A stretch of DNA of 64,000 nt from Streptomyces cylindrosporus (GCF_022698165.1 NZ_JALDAY010000016.1:124001-188000), one strand, 5' to 3'; counted from the first letter of the stretch, positions 41,481 to 50,994 are shown. Notes: generated from the sequence alone by a model not told the origin. Numbers and translations are program-made.

Positions 41481-41604
41481 GGCCCGGGTCTGGACTTCGG
41501 TACGGCGGGCTGTCGTACGGTGAGGCAGAATCTGCATCAGCCGTTCATACACGGCGGCCAAATGATCACAAGGTTCGCCCGATCCCCGCAGACCTGAAGG
41601 CCCC

Positions 41605-43266
41605 ATGCCACCCACGCTCGCCTCGCTCGTCCATCATTCCGCGCTCAAGCTGACCGTGCGGGCGGGCGAGGACCGCCTGGACGTGCCCGTCCGCTGGGCG
41701 CACGTCAGCGAACTCGCCGACCCCGTGCCGTACATGGAGGGCGGGGAGCTGCTGCTGGTCACCGCGCTGAAACTGGACGCGGAGGATCCGGAAGCGATGC
41801 GGCGGTACGTGAAGCGGCTGGTGGGGGCGGGTGTCGTCGGGCTCGGGTTCGCCGTCGGGGTGAACTACGAGGAGATCCCCAAGGCGCTCGTCGACGCGGC
41901 CAAGGAAGAGGGGCTGCCGCTGCTGGAAGTGCCGCGGCGCACTCCCTTCCTCGCCATCAGCAAGGCCGTGTCCGCGGCGATCGCGGCGGACCAGTACCGC
42001 GCGGTGACGGCCGGCTTCGCCGCGCAGCGCGAGCTGACCAGGCAGGCACTGGCCGAGGGACCGGAAGGGCTGCTCGCCGCGCTCGCCTCGCAGGTCGACG
42101 GATGGGCGGCGCTGTACGACGCCTCGGGCGCCGTCGTCGCGACCGCCCCGGAGTGGGCGGGGCGGCGCGCCGCGCGGCTGACGGCGGACGTGGAGCGGCT
42201 GCGCGAGCGGCCGGCACCGGCCTCCTCCGTGGTCGGCGGACCGGAGAACGAGGACCGCGTCGAACTCCACTCCATCGGCACCGGGCGACGGCCGCGCGCC
42301 GCGCTCGCCGTCGGCACGGCCGCGGCGCCGGGTACGGCGGAGCGCTACGCCGTCCATTCGGCGATCGCGCTGCTGACGCTCACGACCGAGCGGTCGCGTT
42401 CGCTGCACGCGGCCGAGCAGCGGATCGGGGCGGCGGTGCTGCGGATGCTGCTCGCCGGGGAGCCGGACCACGCCCGGGCCGTGGCGGGGGATCTGTACGG
42501 GGGGCTGCTGGACGCGCCCTTCCGGATGATCGTCGCCGAGTCGGCCCCGGTGGCACGGATGTCCGTGGACTCGCACGCGCATCTGGAGGTCGCGGGGAAG
42601 ACGAACCCGGCCGACAGGGCGGAGGGCGACCCGCTCGCCGGGCTGACCGAGGCCGTGGAGGCGGCGGCCGCGCGGGCGGGGGAGGCCGTGCTGGTCGTAC
42701 CCGAGGGAGACGGGGAAGGGATGCGGCTGGTGGTGCTGGCCGCGGACGGGGGAGCGGCGGTGGGCGCCTGCGCGGACTACGCGAGCGCGATGGAGGCCGC
42801 GCGGGGCGGTGCGGTGCGGGAGCAGACCGGTGCCGACGAGGACGAGCTGGTGATCGGGGAGTCCGCGCCGGTCGGGCCGATCGCCGCGGCGGCGGGGTAC
42901 AAGCAGGCCGAGCAGGCGTTGTCGGTGGCTCGGCGGCGAGGGCGGGTGTTCGTGGAGCACGAGCAGCTGGCGGCGGGGTCGGTGGTGCCGTTGCTGGCCG
43001 ACGACGCGGTGAAGGCGTTCGCGGACGGGTTGCTGCGACCGCTGTACGAGCACGACGCGACCGGGCGGGGGGACCTGGTGGCCTCGCTCAGGGCGTGGTT
43101 GTCGCGGCACGGGCAGTGGGACGCGGCGGCCGCGGATCTGGGGGTGCACCGGCATACGCTGCGGTACCGGATGCGGCGGGTGGAGGAGATCCTGGGACGG
43201 TCGCTGGACGATCCGGATGTGCGGATGGAGCTGTGGCTGGCGCTGAAGGCGACGTCGGCGGAGTAG
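41605..43266 (+). CDS. PucR family transcriptional regulator
   Basis: 553 aa. The N-terminal PucR sensory domain (LKLTVRAGEDRLDVPVRWAH, YMEGGELLLVTALKLD) covers residues about 8-125; the middle is a GGDEF-like/GAF-like region; the C-terminal HTH_30 is RHGQWDAAAADLGVHRHTLR followed by YRMRRVEEILGRSLDDPDVR. PucR proteins regulate nitrogen-compound catabolism. In S. coelicolor the PucR-type protein EpuRI, as I recall, controls polyamine use. With gabT on one side and an aldehyde dehydrogenase on the other, the same role is likely here. Confidence 0.88.
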   Translation: MPPTLASLVHHSALKLTVRAGEDRLDVPVRWAHVSELADPVPYMEGGELLLVTALKLDAEDPEAMRRYVKRLVGAGVVGLGFAVGVNYEEIPKALVDAAKEEGLPLLEVPRRTPFLAISKAVSAAIAADQYRAVTAGFAAQRELTRQALAEGPEGLLAALASQVDGWAALYDASGAVVATAPEWAGRRAARLTADVERLRERPAPASSVVGGPENEDRVELHSIGTGRRPRAALAVGTAAAPGTAERYAVHSAIALLTLTTERSRSLHAAEQRIGAAVLRMLLAGEPDHARAVAGDLYGGLLDAPFRMIVAESAPVARMSVDSHAHLEVAGKTNPADRAEGDPLAGLTEAVEAAAARAGEAVLVVPEGDGEGMRLVVLAADGGAAVGACADYASAMEAARGGAVREQTGADEDELVIGESAPVGPIAAAAGYKQAEQALSVARRRGRVFVEHEQLAAGSVVPLLADDAVKAFADGLLRPLYEHDATGRGDLVASLRAWLSRHGQWDAAAADLGVHRHTLRYRMRRVEEILGRSLDDPDVRMELWLALKATSAE

Positions 43267-43291
43267 GCACCCGGCGTTGGTGGGGCCGTCG

Positions 43292-43360
43292 CTGGGGGCT
43301 GCCGCCCCCAGACCCCCGCTTCGGCCTGGGCGGCCTCGTCCTCAAACGCCGGACGGGCTG
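43292..43360. repeat. streptomycete intergenic repeat with hairpin
   Basis: CTGGGGGC-TGCC-GCCCCCAG (43292-43311) is a perfect hairpin, followed by CTCGTCCTCAAACGCCGG and ACGGGCTG. This string recurs in intergenic regions of many Streptomyces genomes in my experience. It may terminate the PucR transcript. Confidence 0.5.
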
Positions 43361-43492
43361 AAATCGCCAAACCGGCGCGTAGATGTCCCCCACCACTACA
43401 CCCCGGCCAAACACCCCCACCCCCACCCCGTCCTACCGTGGACCCGAAAGCCAGCAACATCGCCCCCAACAGGGAAGGGCCGGGACTCGCAC

Positions 43493-44938
43493 ATGACTTC
43501 CACCACCGCCTTCTGGCTCGCCGGCCGCCAGGTCACCGGCGAGGACACGTTCGACGTCACCTCGCCCTGGGACGGGCGGCTCGTCGGCAAGGTGAGTGTG
43601 CCGACGGACGCGCAGGTCGAGGAGGCCGTCGCCGCCGCGTACGCCGTGCGGGACGAGTTCGCCGCCACGCCCGCCCATGTGCGTGCCGCCGCCCTCGACC
43701 ACGTCAGCCGGCGTCTCGTCGAGCGCACCGAGGAGATCGCCCAGCTGATCTCCGCCGAGAACGGCAAGCCCATCAAGTGGGCGCGCGGGGAAGTCGGCCG
43801 TGCCGTCTCCGTGTTCCGGTTCGCCGCCGAAGAGGCCCGGCGCTTCAACGGCGGTGAGGCCCAGCGTCTCGACACCGACCTCGGCGGCCAGGGCCGGCTC
43901 GCCCTCACCCGCCGCTTCCCGAAGGGCGTCGTCCTCGGCATCGCGCCCTTCAACTTCCCGCTGAACCTCTGTGCCCACAAGGTCGCCCCGGCGATCGCGG
44001 CCGGTGCGCCGATCATCCTCAAGCCGGCCCCCGCCACCCCGCTCTCCGGCCTGATCATCGGCGACCTGCTCGCCGAGACCGAGCTGCCGGCCGGCTCCTG
44101 GAGCATCCTCCCGGTCGCCAACGACAAGATGCCCGCCCTCGTCCAGGACGAGCGCCTGCCGGTCATCTCCTTCACCGGTTCCGAGAAGGTCGGTTACGCG
44201 ATCATGGACTCGGTGCCGCGCAAGCACTGCACCCTGGAGCTGGGCGGCAACGGCGCCGCCGTCGTCCTCGGCGACTACGCCTCCGACGCCGACCTGGACT
44301 GGGCCGCCACCCGCATCGCCACCTTCTCCAACTACCAGGGCGGCCAGTCCTGCATCTCCGTGCAGCGGGTCATCGCCGACGCGTCCGTGTACGACCGGCT
44401 GCTCCCGCGCATCGTCGCCGCCGTCGAGGCCCAGGTCACCGGCGACCCGGCCGACGACAAGACGGACGTCGGCCCGCTGGTGAGCGAGGACGCGGCCAAG
44501 CGCGTCGAGTCCTGGGTCAAGGAGGCCGTGGAGGCCGGGGCGACGCTGCTCACCGGTGGCGACCGCGACGGCGCCTCCTACGCGCCGACCGTCCTCACCG
44601 ACGTACCGGCCGACACGACGATCTCCTGCGAGGAGGTCTTCGGGCCCGTCCTCACCGTGCAGAAGGTGGACGGGGAGGTGGAGGCCTTCGCCGCTGTCAA
44701 CTCCTCCAAGTACGGCCTCCAGGCGGGTGTGTTCACCCACGACCTCCAGGTCGCCTTCCGCGCCCACCGCGCGCTCGAGGTCGGCGGCGTCGTCATCGGT
44801 GACGTCCCCTCCTACCGCGCGGACCAGATGCCGTACGGCGGCGCCAAGCAGTCCGGTGTCGGCCGCGAGGGCGTGAAGTTCGCGATGGACGACTACACGT
44901 ACGAGCGGGTGCTGGTGCTGACGGGCCTCGCCCTCTAG
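43493..44938 (+). CDS. NAD(P)-dependent aldehyde dehydrogenase
   Basis: 481 aa from ATG at 43493; the frame is open upstream but only this start gives the normal N-terminus (STTAFWLAGRQVTGEDTFDV), with AGGGAAGGGCC upstream. Motifs: PFNFPLNLCAHKVAPAIAAG, FTGSEKVGYAIMD, LELGGNGAAVVL (catalytic Glu), GGQSCISVQR (C287) and EEVFGPVLTVQKV. Located after a PucR gene and near gabT, it could oxidise succinic semialdehyde or another polyamine-derived aldehyde; the substrate is inferred from context. Confidence 0.86.
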   Translation: MTSTTAFWLAGRQVTGEDTFDVTSPWDGRLVGKVSVPTDAQVEEAVAAAYAVRDEFAATPAHVRAAALDHVSRRLVERTEEIAQLISAENGKPIKWARGEVGRAVSVFRFAAEEARRFNGGEAQRLDTDLGGQGRLALTRRFPKGVVLGIAPFNFPLNLCAHKVAPAIAAGAPIILKPAPATPLSGLIIGDLLAETELPAGSWSILPVANDKMPALVQDERLPVISFTGSEKVGYAIMDSVPRKHCTLELGGNGAAVVLGDYASDADLDWAATRIATFSNYQGGQSCISVQRVIADASVYDRLLPRIVAAVEAQVTGDPADDKTDVGPLVSEDAAKRVESWVKEAVEAGATLLTGGDRDGASYAPTVLTDVPADTTISCEEVFGPVLTVQKVDGEVEAFAAVNSSKYGLQAGVFTHDLQVAFRAHRALEVGGVVIGDVPSYRADQMPYGGAKQSGVGREGVKFAMDDYTYERVLVLTGLAL

Positions 44939-44983
44939 TAACTCGCTCTCTAGTAACGACAATCGTTTTCAGATAACCTCTTG

Positions 44984-45025
44984 GAAGGGGCCCGGCACCG
45001 ATGCCTTCCGGTGCCGGGCCCCTTC
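44984..45025. terminator. bidirectional hairpin terminator
   Basis: GAAGGGGCCCGGCACCG (44984-45000) and its exact reverse complement (45009-45025) form a 17-bp stem with an 8-nt loop. It lies between the convergent aldehyde dehydrogenase and GH3 genes and marks the boundary of the polyamine region and the xyloglucan locus. Confidence 0.85.
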
Positions 45026-45049
45026 ACCTCGTCGGCCTGGTCCGGACCC

Positions 45050-47884
45050 TCAACCGGAGAAGCCGACGTGCGCGAGCCGCAGCGGGCCGCGCAGTCTGAT
45101 GTGCACGTCGTGCACGCCCTCGGCGACGATGTCGGCGGTGAGCGTCGTGTAGTCGTACGGGCCCGAGGTTGCCGTCTCTGTGCTGAGTACGGCCAGGACC
45201 GGGCCGCCGTCCAAGGAGAGTTCGAGCACTCCCTCGCCCGCCACCGACACCCTCACCTCGGTGACGCCGTCGCCCAAGTCGCAGTCGCGGTAGACCAGTT
45301 CGGCCGTCCGGTTCGGTTCCGGCGTCACCGCGTCGCCCGCCACCTTCGTCCGGTCGACGATCGCCGCGCCGCTCTGCTCGTCGAAGTCGGCCGCGTCGAG
45401 CCCCCGTTGGAGGACCGGACGCGGGGCGCCCGGCTCGCCGTCCAGAACCACCGTCGTCCGCAGGCGGACGTCCTCGCTGGAGGCGCCCGCCAGGAGGTCG
45501 TACGGGCCCGGCTCCAGGCGCGGTCCGCCGCGTGCCACGTCCCAGAACTCGAAGGCGCGGAGCGGGACTTCGAAGGCGATGTCGGCCTTCTCGCCCGGGG
45601 CGAGGGTGACTCTGCGGTGGGCGACCAGCTCGCGGCGCGGGCGGGTCACCGTCGGCTCCACGGCGCGGGTGTAGAGCTGGGCCACCTCGTCGGCCGACAC
45701 GTCCCCGGTGTTGGTGACCGTGAAGGAGACGTGCACCGCGTCGCCGGTCACCGAGGTCGTCAGGTCGGCATAGGAGAAGCTCGCGTACGACAGGCCGTGT
45801 CCGAACGGGAACAGTGGCGTGCCCTCGAAGTACAGGTACGTCTGGCGGCTGCCGATCACGTCGTAGTCGAGCAGGCCGGGCAGGTCGCCGTCGTCCTCGT
45901 ACCAGGTCTGTGGAAGCCGGCCGGCCGGGGAGACGTCGCCGGACAGGACCCGGGCGAGGGCGGTACCGGCCGCCTGGCCGCCGTGCGCCGTCCACAGGAC
46001 CGCCGGGAGGGACGTCGTGCGGACCGTGTACGGATACGCCGAGACCAAGGTCAGGACGGTGCGCGGGTTCGCGGCGCGGGCCGCGCGCAGCAGGCGCTCC
46101 TGGTGCTCGGGCAGCCGCAGGGTCGTACGGTCCTCGGTCTCCCGGCCGTTGATGTGCGGGTCGTTGCCCGCCACGACCACGACAACGTCCGCCTGCTCGG
46201 CGGCCCGCCGCACCGCCTCCTCGCCGCGCTCGACGACGACCAGCTCGAAGATTTCCGGATTCTCGTCGGCAACCTTCACTCCGTCCGCGGCGACGCACAC
46301 ATGGCGACCCGTGCCGATGTGCCTGAGGAGGTGACCGCTCGCATGGGGTTCCAGGCGGAACGTCTCCTGAACGACCCAGCCGCCGGGCTGGTCCGCGGAG
46401 GCGCGTACGTAGTCGTCGTCGGCCACCGAGAGATAGCGGCCGTCGGGCGCGCGCAGCGTGAGGACGCCCTCGCCCCAGTCGATCAGGGCGAGTTCGGTGC
46501 CGGCCGGGTCGGTGGTCAGCGGCGGCAGGTCGGTGCGGCCGGAGAGCAGGGCCGGGTCCAACGCGCCCTCGGCGCCGCGTACTTCGTCGTCCGCGTCCAC
46601 GGCCGGGACCTGGAGGAAGGTGCCCGCCGAGGTCTTCAGGCGGATGCGGTCCACGCCCTCCGCGAACTCGACGCGCTCCGCGCCGAACCGCTCGTACAGG
46701 CCCTCCAGCGGGGTCGAGCGGTGGATCAACGTGCCGCTGTACCAGTCGAGTTTGCACTCGTCGGCCAGCAGGCCCACGACGGCCACGCGGGTGTCAGGCG
46801 CGAGCGGGAGCAGACCGTCGTTCTTGAGCAGGACGATCGCCTGCTCGGCCGCCTCCAGCGCGAGCGCACGGTGCGCCGGGGTGTCGAAGTCGTGCGTGCC
46901 GGCGTACGGGTCGTAGCGCGGGTCGAACTCGCCGAGCCGGAAGCGCACGGAGAGCTGACGGCGGACGGCCGTGTCGATGTCGGCCTCCGTCAACAGCCCT
47001 TCCTCGTACGCCCTTTGGACGCGCCCGACGATCTGCGCGCTCTCGGTCCCGTGGTCGGTGAAGCTGTCGACCCCGGCGAGGAGCGCGGCCGCGGTGGCCT
47101 CCTCGTGGGTGTCGTAGTAGTGCTCGTGGTCGACCAGGTTGGAGGGCGCGCCCGCGTCCGAGCAGACCAGCAGCTCCTCGTCGGTCCAGCTGCGCAACTG
47201 CTCGCGCAGATACGGGGACACGTGGTTCGGGCGGCCGTTGACCAGGTTGTACGCCGGCATCACACCGGCCACCGCGCCCGCCTCGACCGTCTCGCGGAAG
47301 GCGCGCAGGTCGTACTCGTGCAGCACCCGCGGGCGGACCGAGGACGACGAAGTCGCCCTGTCCGTCTCGTTGTTGTGGGCCAGCCAGTGCTTGAGGACGG
47401 GTGCCGTGCGCCAGTACGTCGGATGGTCGCCGCGCAGGCCCCGGGTGTACGCCGTCGCAATCGCCGACGTCAGCTTCGGATCCTCGGAGTAGCCCTCCTC
47501 GTTGCGGCCCCACAGCGGGTGGCGCAGCAGGTTGACCGTCGGCGACCAGACGTTGAGGCCGACACGGTCGTCGCGGGCGCGCATCGCCCGGGCCTCCTTG
47601 GAGACGGCCTCGCCGACGCGGCGTACGAGATCCGTGTTCCAGGTGGCGCCGAGGCCCACGGCCTGCGGGAACACGGTCGCCGGGCCCATCCAGGCCACGC
47701 CGTGCAGGGCCTCCTGACCGGTGCGCCAGGCGTCGACGCCGAGGCGCTCGACGGCGGGCGTGTACTGGTGCAGGAAGGAGATCTTCTCCTCCAGGGTCAG
47801 CCGCTCCAACAGGTCGTCGATGCGCTTCGCGAAGGGCAGTTGCGGATCGCGGAACGGCGGCGTGGGCGGCGTCTGTTCGGTCAC
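45050..47884 (-). CDS. GH3 beta-glucosidase with fascin-like insert and C-terminal CBM
   Basis: 944 aa from GTG at 47884, preceded by AGGGGA; the frame to 47980 runs through the operator. GH3 barrel: KRIDDLLERLTLEEKISFLH at the start and nucleophile Asp in LLVCSDAGAPSN (D243). At about residues 410-555, where PA14 often sits, a different beta-rich domain is inserted (LTLRAPDGRYLSVADDDYVR and a second repeat), resembling a fascin-like beta-trefoil. The GH3 C-domain resumes at VVVVVAGNDPHINGRETEDR and GHGLSYASF, then Fn3-like and a CBM6-like end. No signal peptide, so it would finish glucose release inside the cell. Divergent from the transporter; a LacI-type operator lies 36 bp upstream. Confidence 0.88.
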   Translation of the reverse strand: MTEQTPPTPPFRDPQLPFAKRIDDLLERLTLEEKISFLHQYTPAVERLGVDAWRTGQEALHGVAWMGPATVFPQAVGLGATWNTDLVRRVGEAVSKEARAMRARDDRVGLNVWSPTVNLLRHPLWGRNEEGYSEDPKLTSAIATAYTRGLRGDHPTYWRTAPVLKHWLAHNNETDRATSSSSVRPRVLHEYDLRAFRETVEAGAVAGVMPAYNLVNGRPNHVSPYLREQLRSWTDEELLVCSDAGAPSNLVDHEHYYDTHEEATAAALLAGVDSFTDHGTESAQIVGRVQRAYEEGLLTEADIDTAVRRQLSVRFRLGEFDPRYDPYAGTHDFDTPAHRALALEAAEQAIVLLKNDGLLPLAPDTRVAVVGLLADECKLDWYSGTLIHRSTPLEGLYERFGAERVEFAEGVDRIRLKTSAGTFLQVPAVDADDEVRGAEGALDPALLSGRTDLPPLTTDPAGTELALIDWGEGVLTLRAPDGRYLSVADDDYVRASADQPGGWVVQETFRLEPHASGHLLRHIGTGRHVCVAADGVKVADENPEIFELVVVERGEEAVRRAAEQADVVVVVAGNDPHINGRETEDRTTLRLPEHQERLLRAARAANPRTVLTLVSAYPYTVRTTSLPAVLWTAHGGQAAGTALARVLSGDVSPAGRLPQTWYEDDGDLPGLLDYDVIGSRQTYLYFEGTPLFPFGHGLSYASFSYADLTTSVTGDAVHVSFTVTNTGDVSADEVAQLYTRAVEPTVTRPRRELVAHRRVTLAPGEKADIAFEVPLRAFEFWDVARGGPRLEPGPYDLLAGASSEDVRLRTTVVLDGEPGAPRPVLQRGLDAADFDEQSGAAIVDRTKVAGDAVTPEPNRTAELVYRDCDLGDGVTEVRVSVAGEGVLELSLDGGPVLAVLSTETATSGPYDYTTLTADIVAEGVHDVHIRLRGPLRLAHVGFSG

Positions 47885-47919
47885 TGGGGATCCCCTTGCG
47901 ATGGAGCGGCCAGGCGCTT

Positions 47920-47933
47920 TCGAAGCGCTTCGA
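47920..47933. promoter_or_regulatory. operator O1, TCGAAGCGCTTCGA
   Basis: Perfect 14-bp palindrome 36 bp before the GH3 start. A minus-strand -35-like TTGACA lies at 47957-47962, so O1 falls near or just after the -10, a typical repression site. The same word occurs at 48102 and inside 62482-62499. Confidence 0.82.
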
Positions 47934-48062
47934 TGCTCATTCGATTGACCACCGGGTGTCAAGACACCCCGGGGCAACAACTCCGAAGCCGTGCCGACAT
48001 ATCAAGCGGCATATGAGCGCGGCTGGTTCGTGGACACCTCGGATCAATCTTGGAATCGACCC

Positions 48063-48091
48063 TTGTGCACCCTCTGGCCTTCACTTAACCT
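48063..48091 (+). promoter_or_regulatory. promoter of the transporter/hydrolase operon
   Basis: TTGTGC (48063-48068) and TAACCT (48086-48091) are 17 bp apart. Operator O2 begins about 10 bp after the -10, covering the early transcribed region. Confidence 0.5.
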
Positions 48092-48101
48092 CGCAGCAAC
48101 A

Positions 48102-48115
48102 TCGAAGCGCTTCGA
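48102..48115. promoter_or_regulatory. operator O2, TCGAAGCGCTTCGA
   Basis: Perfect 14-bp palindrome identical to O1, directly downstream of the predicted promoter of the binding-protein gene. LacI-family dimers bind such CG-centred palindromes. The regulator is probably the one encoded at 61359-62375. Confidence 0.82.
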
Positions 48116-48231
48116 CTGTCGAATGCATCCGCAGTGGTCGGAGCACCGCTTCAGCTCAGCCAGTTCCACTCGAGACACCGCAGCCGACGGCCACCGCCGG
48201 GTGTCCTGGTGCGCCACGAAGGGTTGACGCA

Positions 48232-49935
48232 ATGACGCCGAACGCCGCTTCCGCTTCCTCCGGCTCCTCCGGACCCAGCCGGAGAAGCTTCCTCGCCTCG
48301 ACCGCGGTCGCCAGCGTGGCGGTGGCGGGTGGGATGCCGTTGCTCGCCGCCTGTGGGAGTTCGGACAGCGACTCGCGCGGCGGCACGACGTCGGGCAAGA
48401 ACGCGAAGAAGCTGCTGCCGGCGTATGTGGCCAGCAATGTGGTGACCCCGGACATCCCGTCCAAGAACGGCTCCTCGATGGGGTTCACCAGCAAGCTCGA
48501 CGTCACCACTCTGAAGACCTCGGTGCCCAAGAAGCTCGGCAAGGGCGGCAAGGTCACCATCATGTCGCCGTTCTGGGGCTCGCCGCCCAAGAGCGACAAC
48601 CCCTACTACACGTCGATGAACAGCCTGATCGGCGTCGACGTCCAGTGGCAGAACCAGGACGGCAACACCTACGACCAGAAGCTCGGCGCGGTCCTCGCCT
48701 CCAGCGACGTACCGGACGTGGTGGTCATCCCCGGCTGGAACATGGGCGGCAAGATACCCAGCGCCATCATCAGCAAGTTCGCCGACCTGGGACCGTACCT
48801 CTCCGGCGACAAGGTCAAGGAGTACCCGAACCTCGCCGCGATCCCGACCGACGCCTGGCAACGCTCCATCTTCGGCGGCAAGTTGCGCGGTCTGCCGATG
48901 CCGGCCTCCTATGTCACCAACATCGTGCCGCTGTACCGCAAGGACCTCTTCGACAAGGCAGGCTACCAACTGCCCAAGTCGGCCGACGAGTTCACCGCAC
49001 TGTGCAAGGAGATCACCAACGCCAGGGCGAAGCGCTGGGCGTGCGGTGACATGAAGTGGACGGCGTTCAACATCTTCGGTGTGCTGTCCGGCTCCGAGAA
49101 GGCGCTCGGCTGGAACCAGGTCGACGGCAAGCTGGTCTACCGCGTCGAGACCGAGGAGTACCTCGAAGCCCTGGAGTGGACCCGCAAGCTCTTCGCCGCC
49201 GGTTACGTCCATCCCGACTTCAAGCTCGGCAAGAGCCAGGCCACCGACCCGGGCAGCAAGTTCGGCGCCGGAGAGTTCCTGATCTGGAACAACGACATCT
49301 CCAACTGGTACGGCCAGCAGGCCGCCCAGGCCGCCCAGAACCCGGACTTCAAGATCTGGGGCATGGACCTCTTCGGCCACGACGGTGACGACCCCACCCT
49401 GTGGGCCGCGGAACCGGCCGGCATCTTCGCCTTCGTCAACCGGAAGGCCTCCGAGTCGGTCATCCGTGACGTGCTGGCCGTCGCCAACGTCACCGCGGCG
49501 CCGTACGGCACCAAGGAGTGGATGATGACCAACTACGGCGTCGAAGGCACCCACTACACGATCAAGGACGGCGTGCCCGTCAAGAACGACAAGGGCAACA
49601 ACGAGGTCGTCAACGCCTTCGTCATGGTCGCCAGCCCCGCTTCGACCATCGCCCACCCCGACTTCCCGGACGTCACCAAGGCGAGCGTCGAGTGGCAGCA
49701 GCGGATGGGCGCCTTCACCAAGAAGTCGTCCTTCTGGGGCCTGCAGATCACCGAGCCCGCCCGCTACACCAACCTCTCCAACGACTTCGAGCAGTTGGAG
49801 GACGACATCGCCCGCGGTCACAAGAAGATCAGCGACATGCAGCAGGCGGTCTCCGACTGGAAGAAGCAGGGCGGGGACAAGCTGCGCGACTGGTACAAGC
49901 AACTGCTCGACGAGAACGGCTCGGCGGCGAGCTGA
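48232..49935 (+). CDS. oligosaccharide ABC transporter substrate-binding lipoprotein
   Basis: 567 aa from ATG at 48232, ten bases after GAAGGG; the open frame to 47896 passes through the operator. Twin-arginine signal SRRSFLASTAVASVAVAGG with lipobox LAAC. Large extracellular solute-binding protein of family 1 (the long type, LplA-like): YKKDLF-like segment PLYRKDLFDKAGYQLPKSAD, EYLEALEWTRKLFAAGYVHP. It would capture xyloglucan oligosaccharides. First gene of an operon that continues through two permeases and four glycosidases. Confidence 0.85.
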   Translation: MTPNAASASSGSSGPSRRSFLASTAVASVAVAGGMPLLAACGSSDSDSRGGTTSGKNAKKLLPAYVASNVVTPDIPSKNGSSMGFTSKLDVTTLKTSVPKKLGKGGKVTIMSPFWGSPPKSDNPYYTSMNSLIGVDVQWQNQDGNTYDQKLGAVLASSDVPDVVVIPGWNMGGKIPSAIISKFADLGPYLSGDKVKEYPNLAAIPTDAWQRSIFGGKLRGLPMPASYVTNIVPLYRKDLFDKAGYQLPKSADEFTALCKEITNARAKRWACGDMKWTAFNIFGVLSGSEKALGWNQVDGKLVYRVETEEYLEALEWTRKLFAAGYVHPDFKLGKSQATDPGSKFGAGEFLIWNNDISNWYGQQAAQAAQNPDFKIWGMDLFGHDGDDPTLWAAEPAGIFAFVNRKASESVIRDVLAVANVTAAPYGTKEWMMTNYGVEGTHYTIKDGVPVKNDKGNNEVVNAFVMVASPASTIAHPDFPDVTKASVEWQQRMGAFTKKSSFWGLQITEPARYTNLSNDFEQLEDDIARGHKKISDMQQAVSDWKKQGGDKLRDWYKQLLDENGSAAS

Positions 49936-49962
49936 CCCGGTACCGAGGCAAGGAGAACGGCC

Positions 49963-50994
49963 GTGTCCCACAGCACGGTGCCTCGTAGCAGGGCCGAGGC
50001 CAACACGAAGCCGGCGAAGACCCCGGTGGCGTCCGGCGGTGCCACCGGTGCACGGAAACGGACCGGAAAGCTCGGCCTCCGGCTGAGATTCAGACGCGAC
50101 CGCGTGCTGCTGCTGATGACGCTGCCCGCGCTGCTGCTGATCCTGGTCTTCAACTACCTGCCGATCCTGGGCAACATCGTCGCCTTCGAGGACTACGACC
50201 CCTACGTCAGCGACAACGGCATCGTCTCCATGCTGCACAGTCCCTGGGTCGGCCTGGAGAACTTCCAGCGGATCTTCCAGGACTCGGCCTTCTGGGACGC
50301 GGTCCAGAACACCTTCGTGCTGTTCTTCCTCCAGCTGGTGCTGTTCTTCCCGATCCCGATCCTGCTCGCGCTGCTCATCAACAGCGTGGTCAGACCCCGG
50401 GTGCGGGCCGTCGCGCAGGCCGTCCTCTACCTGCCGCACTTCTTCTCCTGGGTGCTGGTCATCGCCGTCTTCCAGCAGATGTTCGGCGGCGCCGGCATGC
50501 TCGCCCAGCAGTTGCGCGAACACGGCCACAACGGCATCGATCTGATGACCGACCCGGCCATCTTCAAGCTGCTGGTCACCGCGCAGAGCGTGTGGAAGGA
50601 CGCCGGCTGGGGGATCATCGTCTTCCTCGCCGCGCTGGCCTCGGTCAGCCCGGACCTCTACGAGGCCGCCGCGATGGACGGCGCGGGCCGCTGGCGCCGC
50701 ATGTGGCACGTCACCCTGCCCGCACTGCGCCCGGTCGTCGCGCTCCTGCTGGTCCTGCGGGTCGGCGACGCGCTGACCGTCGGCTTCGAGCAGATCCTGC
50801 TGCAACGCGATGCCGTCGGACCGGGCGCCGCGGAGGTCCTCGACACCTTCGTCTGGTGGAACGGCGTCCGCAACCAGGACTTCGGCTACGCGGCCGCCGC
50901 CGGACTCGTCAAGGGCGTGGTCAGCATCGGTCTGGTCCTCGCCGCGAACAAGGTGGCCCATCTCATGGGCGAGCAGGGGGTGTACAAGAAGTGA
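49963..50994 (+). CDS. sugar ABC transporter permease, LplB/MalF type
   Basis: 343 aa from GTG at 49963 with AAGGAGAA upstream. A basic N-terminal stretch (RKRTGKLGLRLRFRRDR), six transmembrane segments and the ATPase-docking loop DLYEAAAMDGAGRWRRMWHV. The LplB subfamily pairs with long binding proteins, as here. The gene overlaps the next permease by 4 bp (GTGA). Confidence 0.87.
   Translation: MSHSTVPRSRAEANTKPAKTPVASGGATGARKRTGKLGLRLRFRRDRVLLLMTLPALLLILVFNYLPILGNIVAFEDYDPYVSDNGIVSMLHSPWVGLENFQRIFQDSAFWDAVQNTFVLFFLQLVLFFPIPILLALLINSVVRPRVRAVAQAVLYLPHFFSWVLVIAVFQQMFGGAGMLAQQLREHGHNGIDLMTDPAIFKLLVTAQSVWKDAGWGIIVFLAALASVSPDLYEAAAMDGAGRWRRMWHVTLPALRPVVALLLVLRVGDALTVGFEQILLQRDAVGPGAAEVLDTFVWWNGVRNQDFGYAAAAGLVKGVVSIGLVLAANKVAHLMGEQGVYKK

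Larger units (their letters stand above)
47885..48231. other. 347-bp divergent control region of the xyloglucan locus
   Basis: Lies between the GH3 gene (leftward) and the substrate-binding protein gene (rightward). It holds two copies of the LacI-type operator, a promoter for each direction and the palindrome GGGTGTC-AA-GACACCC (47954-47969). I see no further gene in it. Confidence 0.7.

Noticed and set aside
44933..44957. Direct repeat CTCTAGTAAC, twice at the aldehyde dehydrogenase stop.
   Set aside because: Short duplication of a stop-codon region with no sign of function.
44957..44977. ACAATCGTTTTCA resembles a Zur box.
   Set aside because: It lies between the 3' ends of two convergent genes, with no promoter to regulate, and several positions deviate.
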